The notes beneath the pieces were generated by a model. It ran no database searches. It saw only the letters and a list, made by a program, of their open reading frames with translations, and was not told the DNA's origin. The translations under genes and the position numbers were made by a program. Positions 35,754-43,961 of a DNA stretch of 52,389 nt are shown in pieces (the first letter of the stretch is position 1; each line of letters starts with the position of its first letter). The stretch is from Desulfosporosinus sp. BRH_c37 (GTDB lineage: Bacteria; Bacillota; Desulfitobacteriia; Desulfitobacteriales; Desulfitobacteriaceae): the NCBI GenBank assembly GCA_001516045.1, contig LOEW01000270.1:1-52389 (forward strand), given 5' to 3'.

Positions 35754-37364
35754 TTATAACTTTCTGCCATATTTCGACAATAACTGACCCGCCTTGATTT
35801 CTTTTAACTTTCCATTATCTAAAGCTACTTTGCCATTAACAATCGTATACTTCACCCCCCTCGCCATAGTCAACGGGTTTTTGTAATCGATTTCCTCGTT
35901 GGAGGGATAATTATAATTATCAATATCAATTATGGTAATATCAGCTGCCTTCCCCTTAGCGAGCATACCTCTATCACTCAATCTGAACTGCTGTGCTGGT
36001 AGGGAAGTTACCCTTCTGATAATCTCTTCGATGATCACACCCTTTTGCCTGCATAAGTCCAGAAATATTGGAAATGCACCTTTTCTAAATACTTCATACC
36101 AGGCATAAGGGTCGTCGATTTCTCCAGATACCTTATCTGATCCCACCATGACAAGTGGGTTTTTAGCTATATTATCAGCATAAGGCTTTCCAGAGAAATC
36201 CTGTCTGTTAAAGCCACCCTGACAGAAGGTCAGTTTATCCCTTTCATTTGCTAAGAGATTAAGGATTAGTTCATCGACCCCCATCTTTTTCTCGAGCGCA
36301 ATTTCTTTCAAACTTCGATTTTCCATTTGAGAATCAGCCGTATTAATAAGCAAAAGTTTATCTTTAAATCTTACTTTTTTGATAATCCTTTTTCTTCCCT
36401 CAGGAGTCTTAAAGGCCTCTGGGGAGCCATTGATGTCTAATTCAAAGAGTCTAGAGGATGATGATACGATAAACTGAAGTAATCTGTCCCATCTCTTGAA
36501 GAGTCCGCTGCTCTTGGGAATAGTATCGACTGCAATTTCCACTCCCCTTTTCCTCGCTAACAGTATTTCGTCAAAAGCATCAGGACAGTTTGGCGTCAGA
36601 TGGGATACCTGAGCTCTTATCCCCGCCACTTCACCAATCTTTATGGTTTCTTTAACAGCCTCTGGGACACCAAGATAGTTTCTAATATGGGATGTATATA
36701 TCCCATCATATTTTCTAGCGATCTTAGATAGTTTAATCAATTCTTCGGTATCGGCATATTTACTTGGGCTATAGGTTAAGCCAGTTGATATCCCTAAAGC
36801 CCCCTGTTCCAAGCCCTCTTCAATAAGCTGCTCTATCTTTTTGTCTTCTTCATTGGTAAGTTTTCTATTCTGAGCACCTCCCATAACGCTCCATCTTAGT
36901 GTGCCATGCCCGAGAAGGAATCCCATATTTATGTTGGTACCCTTCTTCTTGATAACGTCTATATAGCCTGTGAAATCAAACCAGGTGGGTTCGACCCGTT
37001 TATTTCTTTCTTTTGTTTCCCTAGAAATAAGCCCCTTTTCTGCCATGTATTCATAGATATTATCAGAGGAATAAGGGGTTATAGAATGTCCACAGTTCCC
37101 GTTAATCATCGTGGTAACCCCCTGTCGAAGATATTCCTCAAACTTACCACTCGTTAAAACTGTGAGTTCTTCATGTACATGGGGATCTATAAAACCTGGA
37201 CATACGGTTAATCCTAAAGCATCTATAACTCTCTCTGCTTCGCATTCTAGATTGGTGCTAACCGCAATAATCTTCCCTTCAGCTACAGCCAGATCGCCAA
37301 AGAACCCAGGGTTCCCCGAACCATCTATGATGAAGCCATTCTTTATTAAAAGATCACAACGCAT
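35754..37364 (-). CDS. N-acyl-D-amino-acid deacylase family amidohydrolase
   Basis: The 536-residue metal-dependent hydrolase is of the D-aminoacylase type, which releases D-amino acids from N-acyl forms. It has the N-terminal beta-sandwich (LLIKNGFIIDGSGNPGF), metal-binding PGFIDPHVHEE, the family Cys in NGNCGHS (~95), SHIRNY and QVSHLTPNC (~220-270), and MVGSDKVSG with the catalytic Asp (~415). HVHEE replaces the more common HSHSD or HTHDD. AGAGGTGAG precedes the ATG. D-hydantoinase-like activities are an alternative. It is a single gene. Confidence 0.85.
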   Translation of the reverse strand: MRCDLLIKNGFIIDGSGNPGFFGDLAVAEGKIIAVSTNLECEAERVIDALGLTVCPGFIDPHVHEELTVLTSGKFEEYLRQGVTTMINGNCGHSITPYSSDNIYEYMAEKGLISRETKERNKRVEPTWFDFTGYIDVIKKKGTNINMGFLLGHGTLRWSVMGGAQNRKLTNEEDKKIEQLIEEGLEQGALGISTGLTYSPSKYADTEELIKLSKIARKYDGIYTSHIRNYLGVPEAVKETIKIGEVAGIRAQVSHLTPNCPDAFDEILLARKRGVEIAVDTIPKSSGLFKRWDRLLQFIVSSSSRLFELDINGSPEAFKTPEGRKRIIKKVRFKDKLLLINTADSQMENRSLKEIALEKKMGVDELILNLLANERDKLTFCQGGFNRQDFSGKPYADNIAKNPLVMVGSDKVSGEIDDPYAWYEVFRKGAFPIFLDLCRQKGVIIEEIIRRVTSLPAQQFRLSDRGMLAKGKAADITIIDIDNYNYPSNEEIDYKNPLTMARGVKYTIVNGKVALDNGKLKEIKAGQLLSKYGRKL

Positions 37365-37419
37365 ATTTCTCACCTCTTTAGTTACAAAGTCAAAGTTCAA
37401 ACAATCATAATATAAAAAT

Positions 37420-37443
37420 CCAGAACGTAAAGATACGTTCTGG
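37420..37443 (-). terminator. Terminator downstream of rubrerythrin
   Basis: CCAGAACGTA and TACGTTCTGG form a perfect 10-bp stem, followed on the minus strand by ATTTTTATA. Confidence 0.8.
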
Positions 37444-37482
37444 TTAGCGAGCAGAAACCTTCACCTAACGGTATGTAGGTCC

Positions 37483-37977
37483 TTAATACTTAATAAATTT
37501 TGTTCCCGATGCACCGCAGATAAAGCATTTTTCGGGCACCACTTTCTCAATGTTTCCACAAACAGGACAAAGATAGTAAAATACTTCTTCCCCCTGATCC
37601 AGATTATCCAATGCTTCTTGATAGAGTCTTGCATGAACCTCTTCAGCCTTTAAAGCATATGTAAAGGTTCTCACTGCGGCTTGATTTCCTTCTTCTTGAG
37701 CAACTTTCAAAAATTCCGGATACATGCTTTGATATTCATGATTCTCTCCATTGACTGCATCTTTTAGATTTTCAACAGTTGACTTAATCTTACCTGCGAC
37801 CTCGAAATGCTTGTGCGCATGCAGAGTTTCGGCATCTGAAGCTGCTTTAAACAGTTTTGCAGCATTCTTCTTGCCATCTGACTCAGCCTTTTTTGAGTAA
37901 GCAAGATATTTTCGATTAGCCTGTGATTCTCCTGCAAAAGCTTCCATTAAATTTTCAAGTGTTTTTTGGTCATTCAT
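37483..37977 (-). CDS. rbr: Rubrerythrin
   Basis: Non-haem diiron peroxidase that protects anaerobes from peroxide. The 164-residue protein has a four-helix ferritin-like domain with the diiron ligands in AFAGESQANRKY, AETLHAHKHF and KAEEVHARLYQEAL. The C-terminal rubredoxin-like domain has two Cys pairs (YYLCPVCGNI and KCFICGAS). AAGGAGGG precedes the ATG. Electrons would come from rubredoxin or a flavoprotein such as the thioredoxin-reductase-like protein upstream. Confidence 0.96.
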   Translation of the reverse strand: MNDQKTLENLMEAFAGESQANRKYLAYSKKAESDGKKNAAKLFKAASDAETLHAHKHFEVAGKIKSTVENLKDAVNGENHEYQSMYPEFLKVAQEEGNQAAVRTFTYALKAEEVHARLYQEALDNLDQGEEVFYYLCPVCGNIEKVVPEKCFICGASGTKFIKY

Positions 37978-38240
37978 AAAGTGCCCTCCTTATATTGAAT
38001 AAGCTAAAATTATGCAGGGTCAGAGTTCACCTTTTATTAGTCATACAGCACTGCATAATAATCACTTATCTTTAAGGTTAAATATACCATAAATATCAAC
38101 TTAATAAACCTAATTATACTATTTCGGACCATAACATTAAAATAATGTTCATTCTTCGGAAGTAGTACATCACAATTATGTTTTTTTGTGAAATATAGTG
38201 CATAAGCTAGCAAAGTTTACATCATATTTCGTTCTCACGT

Positions 38241-38290
38241 CATACCTAAAGGCATCCTGTATCAAAAAGGACAGGGTGCCTTTAGGTATG
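38241..38290. terminator. Long terminator-like hairpin
   Basis: CATACCTAAAGGCATCCTGT pairs with its downstream complement over 20 bp with one wobble and a 10-base loop. It lies after the DUF302 gene. There is no clear T-run on either side. Confidence 0.6.
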
Positions 38291-38312
38291 ATTTCATCCA
38301 TAAACTATCTTT

Positions 38313-38699
38313 CTAAATTGCCGAATCTAAAGCTTTCTTCAACACTGTTTCTACCTGTTGGGCTATGCTTAGTAATTCTTCTTTCCCCGACATACCTATC
38401 AGCGAAGTAGGACGCATCATCCCCATAAAAACACCGTTTTCTTTTTCATACACAACCATCTTACAAGGAAGAAAATATCCAACTTCTATATAAAGGTCCA
38501 ATACCTCTTTTGCTTGTTTTGGATTACATACCTCCAATACCTTAAAATTTGGCTGAAAATCTAATCCCTTTTCCGCCAACTTTTCTTTAAAGTTGAGCTC
38601 CCATAAAACACCAAAATTATTTTCGCTTAAGCTTTTCTTCAAATCTTCAACGGCTGTTGAAAAGGTTTTATTGGTCTTTACTTCATAATTAAGATCCAT
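38313..38699 (-). CDS. DUF302 family protein
   Basis: The 128-residue protein matches the DUF302 pattern: YEVKTNKTFSTAVEDLKKSL, NNFGVLWELNFKEKL, FKVLEVCNPKQAKEVL, LPCKMVVYEKENGVFMGMMRP. The fold is known, but the function is not. Members often occur with sulfur or metal metabolism genes, which fits the island to the right. The ATG is nine bases after GAGGAGG. It probably belongs to the same leftward unit as the ferredoxin and small protein. Confidence 0.8.
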   Translation of the reverse strand: MDLNYEVKTNKTFSTAVEDLKKSLSENNFGVLWELNFKEKLAEKGLDFQPNFKVLEVCNPKQAKEVLDLYIEVGYFLPCKMVVYEKENGVFMGMMRPTSLIGMSGKEELLSIAQQVETVLKKALDSAI

Positions 38700-38772
38700 A
38701 ATTATCCTCCTCATTATTTACCTTTTTCATATTATATCCGCTTCAATACCTGCTATTCCCCCCAGAATGACG

Positions 38773-39072
38773 TCATATTGACTTAATTAAGTTCAAGATG
38801 TGGTCCCTCTCCTCTTCCAAGTCCTCCAGTTCAGTTACCATTGTCACATGTACCGAATGAGCCGGCCAGCGTGCTTTTAAATCTACAAGCTTTGCCTCTA
38901 CAACATTTAACTGAAGCAGTAGCTCCTGTTTATCCAATCGTAAGACTCCCACTTCTTCAAGTGGGAGTGGGCCCCCGTACTCCGCTTCGGTGGGGGTAGA
39001 CTCCCCCACCGAAGTCTCGATGTTCAACTTTAGTTGAACGAGTTCACTTTCAGGTTGTTGATCATTATCCAT
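38773..39072 (-). CDS. Small coiled-coil protein carrying an in-frame palindromic repeat
   Basis: The 99-residue reading frame has two parts. Residues ~8-48 are encoded entirely by repeat copy C (SELVQLKLNIETSVGESTPT, then EAEYGGPLPLEEVGVLRLDK). The remainder, MDNDQQP plus LLLQLNVVEAKLVDLKARWP and TELEDLEEERDHILNLIKSI, looks like a normal ~58-residue helical protein. The repeat is 120 bases, a multiple of three, so the frame survives. The ATG overlaps the ferredoxin stop (ATGGATAA), so the gene is translationally coupled. The function is unknown. Confidence 0.7.
   Translation of the reverse strand: MDNDQQPESELVQLKLNIETSVGESTPTEAEYGGPLPLEEVGVLRLDKQELLLQLNVVEAKLVDLKARWPAHSVHVTMVTELEDLEEERDHILNLIKSI
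38929..39048 (+). repeat. Modular palindromic repeat, copy C (complete, 120 bp)
   Basis: The best copy. Module 1 is the hairpin ACTCCCACTT-CTTC-AAGTGGGAGT, module 2 is CTTCGGTGGGGGTAGA/CTCCCCCACCGAAG, and module 3 is GTTCAACT-TT-AGTTGAAC, ending CGAGTTCACT. It is open on the minus strand and inserted within the small coiled-coil gene. Confidence 0.95.
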
Positions 39073-39271
39073 TCGCTTTCTCCTCCTCAGTTACCCTAAA
39101 AGTAATAGCACCATGCATGCAGCTTTCAATACAGGTTTCACATTCCGTACACTTAGTTGGGTCTACAACCGGGAAATGTGCCATCATTGTGATTGCTTGT
39201 ACCGGACAAGCGTTGACACAGTGCTTACACGCCAGACACAATTTCTCCAAGATAAACGCTGACATCTCCAC
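39065..39271 (-). CDS. 2[4Fe-4S] ferredoxin
   Basis: A 68-residue ferredoxin with two complete cluster motifs, CLACKHCVNACP and CTECETCIESC. It would carry electrons in the cytoplasm. The start is GTG, with GGGAG about six bases upstream; an ATG two codons later is also possible. It is the first gene after a strong promoter with a CsoR-type palindrome and is coupled to the small protein gene. It is likely co-regulated with the oxidoreductase operon to the right. Confidence 0.93.
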   Translation of the reverse strand: MEMSAFILEKLCLACKHCVNACPVQAITMMAHFPVVDPTKCTECETCIESCMHGAITFRVTEEEKANG

Positions 39272-39301
39272 ACCACTCTCCCAAACAATTAGTTCAAGCC
39301 C

Positions 39302-39353
39302 ATACCCTGGTAGGGTATAAGAATATGGTATATGATCCTATTATATTTGTCAA
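39302..39353 (-). promoter_or_regulatory. Promoter with CsoR/CstR-type operator
   Basis: TTGACA (39348-39353) and TACCAT (39325-39330) are 17 bp apart. Directly downstream lies ATACCCTGGTAGGGTAT (39302-39318), a perfect palindrome apart from its centre. ATACCC...GGGTAT is the operator form of CsoR-family regulators, including the persulfide sensor CstR. Its position over the RNA start implies repression. Confidence 0.75.
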
Positions 39354-39392
39354 CCATTTTAACACTTACTATTCAATTGAGACACTATTTGT

Positions 39393-40913
39393 TTAAGGAT
39401 GTAGTGCAGTTCTGTCATGGCATTTATGGCACGAATCTGCCCCTTGTTCATCAAGAGTTTGCTCACATCTGCTACCAACAACTAAAGGTATTTTAAACGT
39501 TTTCCCAGTGACTCGACTAGTCTGAATCCAATTCGCTCCATTATGACGTAAGAAGGGAAGTTCTTCCCCTTTCGTCGTAATAAATATTTCATCCCCTTTT
39601 TTTAACTCAGGAAATTCAGGATTCGAGATATACTCTTTAAACATCAGATCATTCGGATTTTCAACTTTCTTAGTTAGAGGAAGTTTTTCTTTGGTTCCAT
39701 GACAATCGAGACATTGGATATGAACTGCATCATGCTGGGAGGTATATAACTTATCGTCTCCCATGACATCCTGCCTTGTATGGCAATCAATGCAATCCAG
39801 GCTAACTTCACACCTGGCAAATAGTTCACCAGGCAGATAATAATCACTCAGGCGGTCTGTCCAAGTTGTATCTCCTGCCATCCAGTCTCTGACTACCTTG
39901 AGCAGATCAGGGCGTACAGAAAAGGTCATTTTTAGAGGGTCATGGCTCCCTTGGTTATGACATTGGTTACATTGAGTGTAGGGGATTTGGGTCGTGAGGC
40001 TATGAACCATGCCGTGGCCATTGTCAATATTTGCTTTTATGGTTGTATCATCCCCGATATACGTATGCGAGGGATTGGTCAAGACATGACAGGACTCACA
40101 GCCATTACCGTGGATTTCCTCGTCTGATTTGCTTATCTGCTTGCTTTGCGGAACTCCTTCTTCATTACTATTAATAGTTGTAGGTGTTCCTTTCGATAAG
40201 GGTACAGGAATTCCCCCTCCGCTTTGATGACATTGACCCAGACAATTCTGTCGAAAACTGCCTTCATTTGGTCGCCCCTGTAGAGGACTTGGGTAAAGAT
40301 AAGCCACTTGACCCTTTGAGAGTCCTGGCACCTCTTTTGTTTTATCTATTCCAAACGTCATGCGTACAATGCTTAACTCTCCGGCCTTTGTAGACATGAT
40401 CGAGGCTTTAACTGAGTCCACAAGATTTTGGGCAGAATCATGGTTGCCACTATGACAAGCAACTCCATTTGCCCCGGTACCCCCGCAACTTAAGGTGGCT
40501 ACACTTAAGGAACCTGGGTGACTACCTCCAAACATTTGAGCATGAGCCGTTGTTTCATCCAACGACAGAGGATTTCCGCCATGGCAAACCGCACACCCGA
40601 ACGTATTGCTGGGGTGGGAGTTCGAGATCTCTTCAATACCGATGTGGCAAGTTTTACACCGTTCAACCTGACCATTTGGAAGTACGAGGTTGATAATCTC
40701 TGGCTTTCGATTTTGAAGAGTAACTATTTCTTGTCGAATCTGTTTTTGCTTGGTTTCATCGTTGACCGATCCAAGTTCAACTTGCAATTTGGCGATCTGT
40801 TTTGTGAAATACTCCTTTTGATAATTGCCCCATTCCGGACTCCTACCCTGTTTCAGGGTGAGTATGACGATCAGAATGAGTAAAAGACTTGCCAGCAAGA
40901 ATACTTTTCTCAT
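39393..40913 (-). CDS. Multihaem cytochrome c (7 canonical plus 2 unusual haem motifs)
   Basis: The 506-residue protein has an N-terminal signal anchor (~3-20) and a large external domain. Canonical CxxCH sites begin at about 86, 107, 272, 315, 374, 401 and 495. In addition CLGQCH (224-229) is a CX3CH site, and Cys143 to Cys153-His154 could be a CX9CH site, so up to nine haems are possible. It is the last gene of the operon, one base after the subunit-IV-like gene. It probably takes electrons from the Rieske/cytochrome b module or passes them to the molybdenum subunit. I do not recognise a named family. Confidence 0.85.
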   Translation of the reverse strand: MRKVFLLASLLLILIVILTLKQGRSPEWGNYQKEYFTKQIAKLQVELGSVNDETKQKQIRQEIVTLQNRKPEIINLVLPNGQVERCKTCHIGIEEISNSHPSNTFGCAVCHGGNPLSLDETTAHAQMFGGSHPGSLSVATLSCGGTGANGVACHSGNHDSAQNLVDSVKASIMSTKAGELSIVRMTFGIDKTKEVPGLSKGQVAYLYPSPLQGRPNEGSFRQNCLGQCHQSGGGIPVPLSKGTPTTINSNEEGVPQSKQISKSDEEIHGNGCESCHVLTNPSHTYIGDDTTIKANIDNGHGMVHSLTTQIPYTQCNQCHNQGSHDPLKMTFSVRPDLLKVVRDWMAGDTTWTDRLSDYYLPGELFARCEVSLDCIDCHTRQDVMGDDKLYTSQHDAVHIQCLDCHGTKEKLPLTKKVENPNDLMFKEYISNPEFPELKKGDEIFITTKGEELPFLRHNGANWIQTSRVTGKTFKIPLVVGSRCEQTLDEQGADSCHKCHDRTALHP

Positions 40914-40914
40914 A

Positions 40915-41280
40915 TTAAATCCACCATACTTCTTGAACCATAAACCAGAACAGAAGGACTATAACGAGACAGAAGAAAACACTAAAGATCCGTTCACCCG
41001 ACCTCTCGCCCAAATAATTAACGAGCCATGGCAACCCAGCAAGCCCTGCGATAATAATAATGGGGAAAAAAAGAGCGCCTATCAACGGGGGGATATATAA
41101 TAAAAGAATTTGGATTGGACCAAAAATCCACGGAGCAACTGCATGCGAGGCAGAAGGAGCCTGATTACTCGTTCCAACACTCGCCGTAAACGTTAAAGCT
41201 AGGGCCGTACAGAAAACCAAAAATAGTATCGAGGCTATTCCCTCTTTTTCTATGAGGTGTTTAATCGACGTTCGAGCCAT
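40915..41280 (-). CDS. Cytochrome b C-terminal/subunit-IV-like membrane protein
   Basis: The 121-residue protein has three membrane helices (~15-33, ~55-80, ~98-117). Its position after cytochrome b and the text APWIFGPIQILLLYIPPLIG match the Qo-site region of subunit IV, where PEWY is normal. Here the motif reads APWI, without the Glu. It is shorter than typical PetD (about 160). With the 209-residue cytochrome b and the Rieske protein it would form a split b6-type quinol oxidising core. Confidence 0.7.
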   Translation of the reverse strand: MARTSIKHLIEKEGIASILFLVFCTALALTFTASVGTSNQAPSASHAVAPWIFGPIQILLLYIPPLIGALFFPIIIIAGLAGLPWLVNYLGERSGERIFSVFFCLVIVLLFWFMVQEVWWI

Positions 41281-41297
41281 TGGTTCAAGCCTCCTCC

Positions 41298-41927
41298 TTA
41301 GAGCGGGCGCACTCCCCCATCACGGCGAATACGCCAGAAATGATATAGTTGTAAGAACAAAGCGACCATAGGTAAGGCAACGCAATGCCATACATACACA
41401 ACAAGGGTACTTCCACTCAAGGCAGAAGGTTCACCAAACAAGATCTGAGCTAACCCTCTCCCTACATTACCTGGAATTAATCTTAAAATATTGACAGCAA
41501 CCGTCGCTGCCGCTCCGCTTTCTTGGGATCCGATCAGCAAGTAACCCGTGAAGTCTAAGAACAAGATAAGCAATAGGAGAGCCACGCCCACCAGCCAATT
41601 CAGTTGTCTAGGCGGCTTGTAGGAATGAGTCCAAACAACACGCAGCATATGAAGGTTAACTGTGACCACCATGAGCTGACCAGCCCAATAATGCAAATTC
41701 CGAATGACTCCGCCATAGGGAATTACCGTGGCTATCGTTAAGATACTATTGTAGCCAGTTCTATCTCCAGGTTGATAATGGAACATCAGCAGGAGACCAG
41801 TAATTCCAATTAACACAAAGGCCAGAAAGGACAACCCTCCGAGACAAAAAGTGTAGAATACACTCAGTACTCCATTGGGGACGAATCGCGGTCTAATGTG
41901 GTTGACAAAGTTTTCTTGGTCTTTCAT
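41298..41927 (-). CDS. Cytochrome b6-type subunit
   Basis: The 209-residue membrane protein matches PetB-length cytochrome b. Four helices are expected. Haem ligands appear as the His pairs in RNLHYWAGQLMVVTVNLHML (with the following His) and YVWHCVALPMVALFLQLYHF. The Qo-side stretch includes NILRLIPGNVGRG. The ATG overlaps the Rieske stop (ATGA). Partner genes are the Rieske protein upstream and the subunit-IV-like gene downstream, so this is a Rieske/cytochrome b menaquinol complex embedded in a molybdoenzyme operon. Confidence 0.9.
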   Translation of the reverse strand: MKDQENFVNHIRPRFVPNGVLSVFYTFCLGGLSFLAFVLIGITGLLLMFHYQPGDRTGYNSILTIATVIPYGGVIRNLHYWAGQLMVVTVNLHMLRVVWTHSYKPPRQLNWLVGVALLLLILFLDFTGYLLIGSQESGAAATVAVNILRLIPGNVGRGLAQILFGEPSALSGSTLVVYVWHCVALPMVALFLQLYHFWRIRRDGGVRPL

Positions 41928-42376
41928 AAACGCGTATCCATTCCTACCAGTTTTGACGTATTAATCATCAGTGAGCCATCTGCTTTGCGTTCCACGGCGA
42001 CTCGTGGCAAAGCTTTAGGGGCAGGTCCTGATACAGGCCTGCCCTCTAGGTCATATATACTCCCGTGACACGGACAAAGCCATTCTTTCGTTTCCGGCTG
42101 ATAATGAACCTCGCAGCCCAGATGAGTACAAGTGGCCACCAAGGCCATGACGCCCAAGGAATCTTGTTTGACCCACACCCGAGCATTGGCTGTATTTTGC
42201 CAGTCACTGCTGACGACAAGTGGTTTGTTGTACGCCACTAGGGGAGATTGAAGTCGGTCCTCTTTACTCGTGAGGTACTTAAGGAGCGGCTCGATTGTCA
42301 AAGCACTAGCGGCGATCACCCCTAGCCAGGCTAAGCGCAACGCCGCACGTCTTGTCCATTCTAATTGTTTAGGCAC
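41924..42376 (-). CDS. Rieske iron-sulfur protein
   Basis: The 150-residue protein has an N-terminal Tat-like twin Arg and membrane anchor (TRRAALRLAWLGVIAAS, ~8-24) and the Rieske fold. The [2Fe-2S] ligand boxes are CTHLGC (~86) and CPCHGS (~104), with both disulfide Cys present; the end motif is GPAPKALPRVAV. It would pass electrons from quinol to a cytochrome c. It follows the NrfD gene and overlaps cytochrome b. Confidence 0.95.
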   Translation of the reverse strand: MPKQLEWTRRAALRLAWLGVIAASALTIEPLLKYLTSKEDRLQSPLVAYNKPLVVSSDWQNTANARVWVKQDSLGVMALVATCTHLGCEVHYQPETKEWLCPCHGSIYDLEGRPVSGPAPKALPRVAVERKADGSLMINTSKLVGMDTRL

Positions 42377-42397
42377 CCTACTCCCAGCCCCCTCTTA

Positions 42398-43294
42398 CTA
42401 AAACCAACCGCTTGACTGACCGGCATAGGTTATGATATACCGCACGAAAAATCCACCAAATAAGACCAGAAAACTACTACTCACCGTAACAGGTAGAGCC
42501 CATCTGACTGGGATTTTATCCTTAAGTTCCATCAATTCCAAGGCAAAAGGAAGAATCAAACCGAGTCCCGCAATCAAAAACCAAAAGATCAAAGCATATT
42601 GTCCGAATAACAAACTACCAAAGGCCATCGCTACACTAACAGAGTTGAAGCTTCCCATTAAGATCATTATTAGTATAATCAAACACTCGAGAATAATCAA
42701 TGCGGCATCTGCTTTGGTTAAGACATGCAATTCCTGATGTCTAGCACGCTGCCAGGGACTCAGAGTCGATAATAAGATCACTGAGGCAACCCCAGTCGAT
42801 AAAGCAGAAACTAAAAACAGCACCGGGAGCAAGGGGGCATTCCACAATGGGCGCACGGCAGCATTGAGTAGGAGACCGGTATAGGATGCGACGCCCACGG
42901 ACAAGAAGGGCATAAATATTGCCAACCATTTTTTCCACTTTTCCGAACTCTTTCTGCGCCCAACAATCTGATATTTTTCTGGGAGCCAAAGATAGAGGTA
43001 AATGACACTTAAACCAGTAAACAAGAGTATCGCCCAACTCCCGTAGGACATCGGGGACCTGACTTGTAAGGTAAGGAATAAGCGATAAAAGTTAAAAGGG
43101 CTACCCAGATCTAGTAATAGTACTCCTAACCCCAGAGAGATGGGGAAAGGCGAGATATAGGCACCAAAGCGACCAACTCGCTCGAAGTCTTTGCCCCCAT
43201 AGAGGAAGGCGAGATTTGACGTTATCATTGACCCCGCACTAAGTCCTGCAGTAAAGAGGTAAATAACTATCATTAAACCCCAGGTTAATTCCAC
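42398..43294 (-). CDS. NrfD/PsrC-type quinone-interacting membrane subunit
   Basis: The 298-residue protein has about eight membrane helices, the size of NrfD/PsrC. It opens ELTWGLMIVIYLFTAGLSAGS, the usual family N-terminus. It anchors a molybdoenzyme and ferredoxin subunit to the membrane and exchanges electrons with menaquinone. The gene lies between the ferredoxin subunit (with repeat copy D in the gap) and the Rieske gene. Confidence 0.92.
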   Translation of the reverse strand: MELTWGLMIVIYLFTAGLSAGSMITSNLAFLYGGKDFERVGRFGAYISPFPISLGLGVLLLDLGSPFNFYRLFLTLQVRSPMSYGSWAILLFTGLSVIYLYLWLPEKYQIVGRRKSSEKWKKWLAIFMPFLSVGVASYTGLLLNAAVRPLWNAPLLPVLFLVSALSTGVASVILLSTLSPWQRARHQELHVLTKADAALIILECLIILIMILMGSFNSVSVAMAFGSLLFGQYALIFWFLIAGLGLILPFALELMELKDKIPVRWALPVTVSSSFLVLFGGFFVRYIITYAGQSSGWF

Positions 43295-43314
43295 GCATCA
43301 TACCTCCTAAACCG

Positions 43315-43367
43315 TTTATCCAATTCTAAACACTCCTGCTTCTATAAGTAGAGTGAACGAGTTCACT
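43315..43367 (+). repeat. Modular palindromic repeat, copy D (shortened)
   Basis: Only the ends are left: TTTATCCAATTCTAAACACT, a diverged first hairpin, then GTGAACGAGTTCACT. The middle modules are deleted. Its end provides the TGA of the ferredoxin subunit gene. Confidence 0.75.
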
Positions 43368-43938
43368 TCCCCTCAGGGATTTCTGAAACAGCTTCATCAA
43401 TATAATAAATGTTCGGGCCGGTACCCACTTGTTTTAGCAACACTCGCGTCTGGTACTTGGCGATCAATTTAGAGACGATGCTCTCCGGGTCGTTGAGGTC
43501 CCCTGCTTGGCGTGACTTCCCTAAGCAAGTTTGAACACACGCTGGTTCCAGCCCCTGCTCAAGACGCTGCAAGCATAAAGTACACTTATCAGCCTTTCCA
43601 GTTTCAGGATTAGCAAAGCGGGCGTCATACGGGCAAGCTACAATGCAATATTTACACCCGATACATTTACCATTTTCGATGATTACAATCCCATCAGCAC
43701 GTTTTTGTGAAGCCCCTGTCGGACAAACAGATACACAGGGTGGGTGCTCACAATGCATGCAATTTCCGGGCTGAAAAACTTCCCTAACCTTCGGGTACTG
43801 TCCCTGAACTCCACTGCTCTTGACCCAATTGCGAGTATGCCCAAGCGGCGCGTCATTTTCTGCCCGACAAGCCACCATACAGGCATCGCAATCAATACAG
43901 CGTGAAGTAATGATGACAAATCCCATGCGTACAGCCAT
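43363..43938 (-). CDS. Ferredoxin-like electron-transfer subunit (four [4Fe-4S] clusters)
   Basis: The 191-residue subunit is of the NrfC/PsrB/PhsB type. Cys clusters occur in CIDCDACMVAC (~14), CMHCEHPPCVSVCP (~57), CIGCKYCIVACP (~90) and CTLCLQRLEQGLEPACVQTC (~117). It links the molybdenum subunit to NrfD on the outer face of the membrane. It has no signal of its own and is probably exported with the Tat partner. It directly follows the molybdenum subunit gene. Its stop codon is donated by repeat copy D. Confidence 0.94.
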   Translation of the reverse strand: MAVRMGFVIITSRCIDCDACMVACRAENDAPLGHTRNWVKSSGVQGQYPKVREVFQPGNCMHCEHPPCVSVCPTGASQKRADGIVIIENGKCIGCKYCIVACPYDARFANPETGKADKCTLCLQRLEQGLEPACVQTCLGKSRQAGDLNDPESIVSKLIAKYQTRVLLKQVGTGPNIYYIDEAVSEIPEGK

Positions 43939-43961
43939 ATTTTTCCCTCCTACTCCTACGC

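Noticed and set aside
38170..38191. TCACAA-N10-TTGTGA palindrome upstream of rubrerythrin
   Set aside because: The half-sites face the opposite way to the CRP/FNR consensus, and no promoter is nearby.
43363..43365. TGA stop of the ferredoxin subunit as a possible second Sec codon
   Set aside because: The TGA comes from repeat copy D, downstream sequence is not protein-like, and no SECIS-like hairpin with a G-starting loop was found at the right distance.
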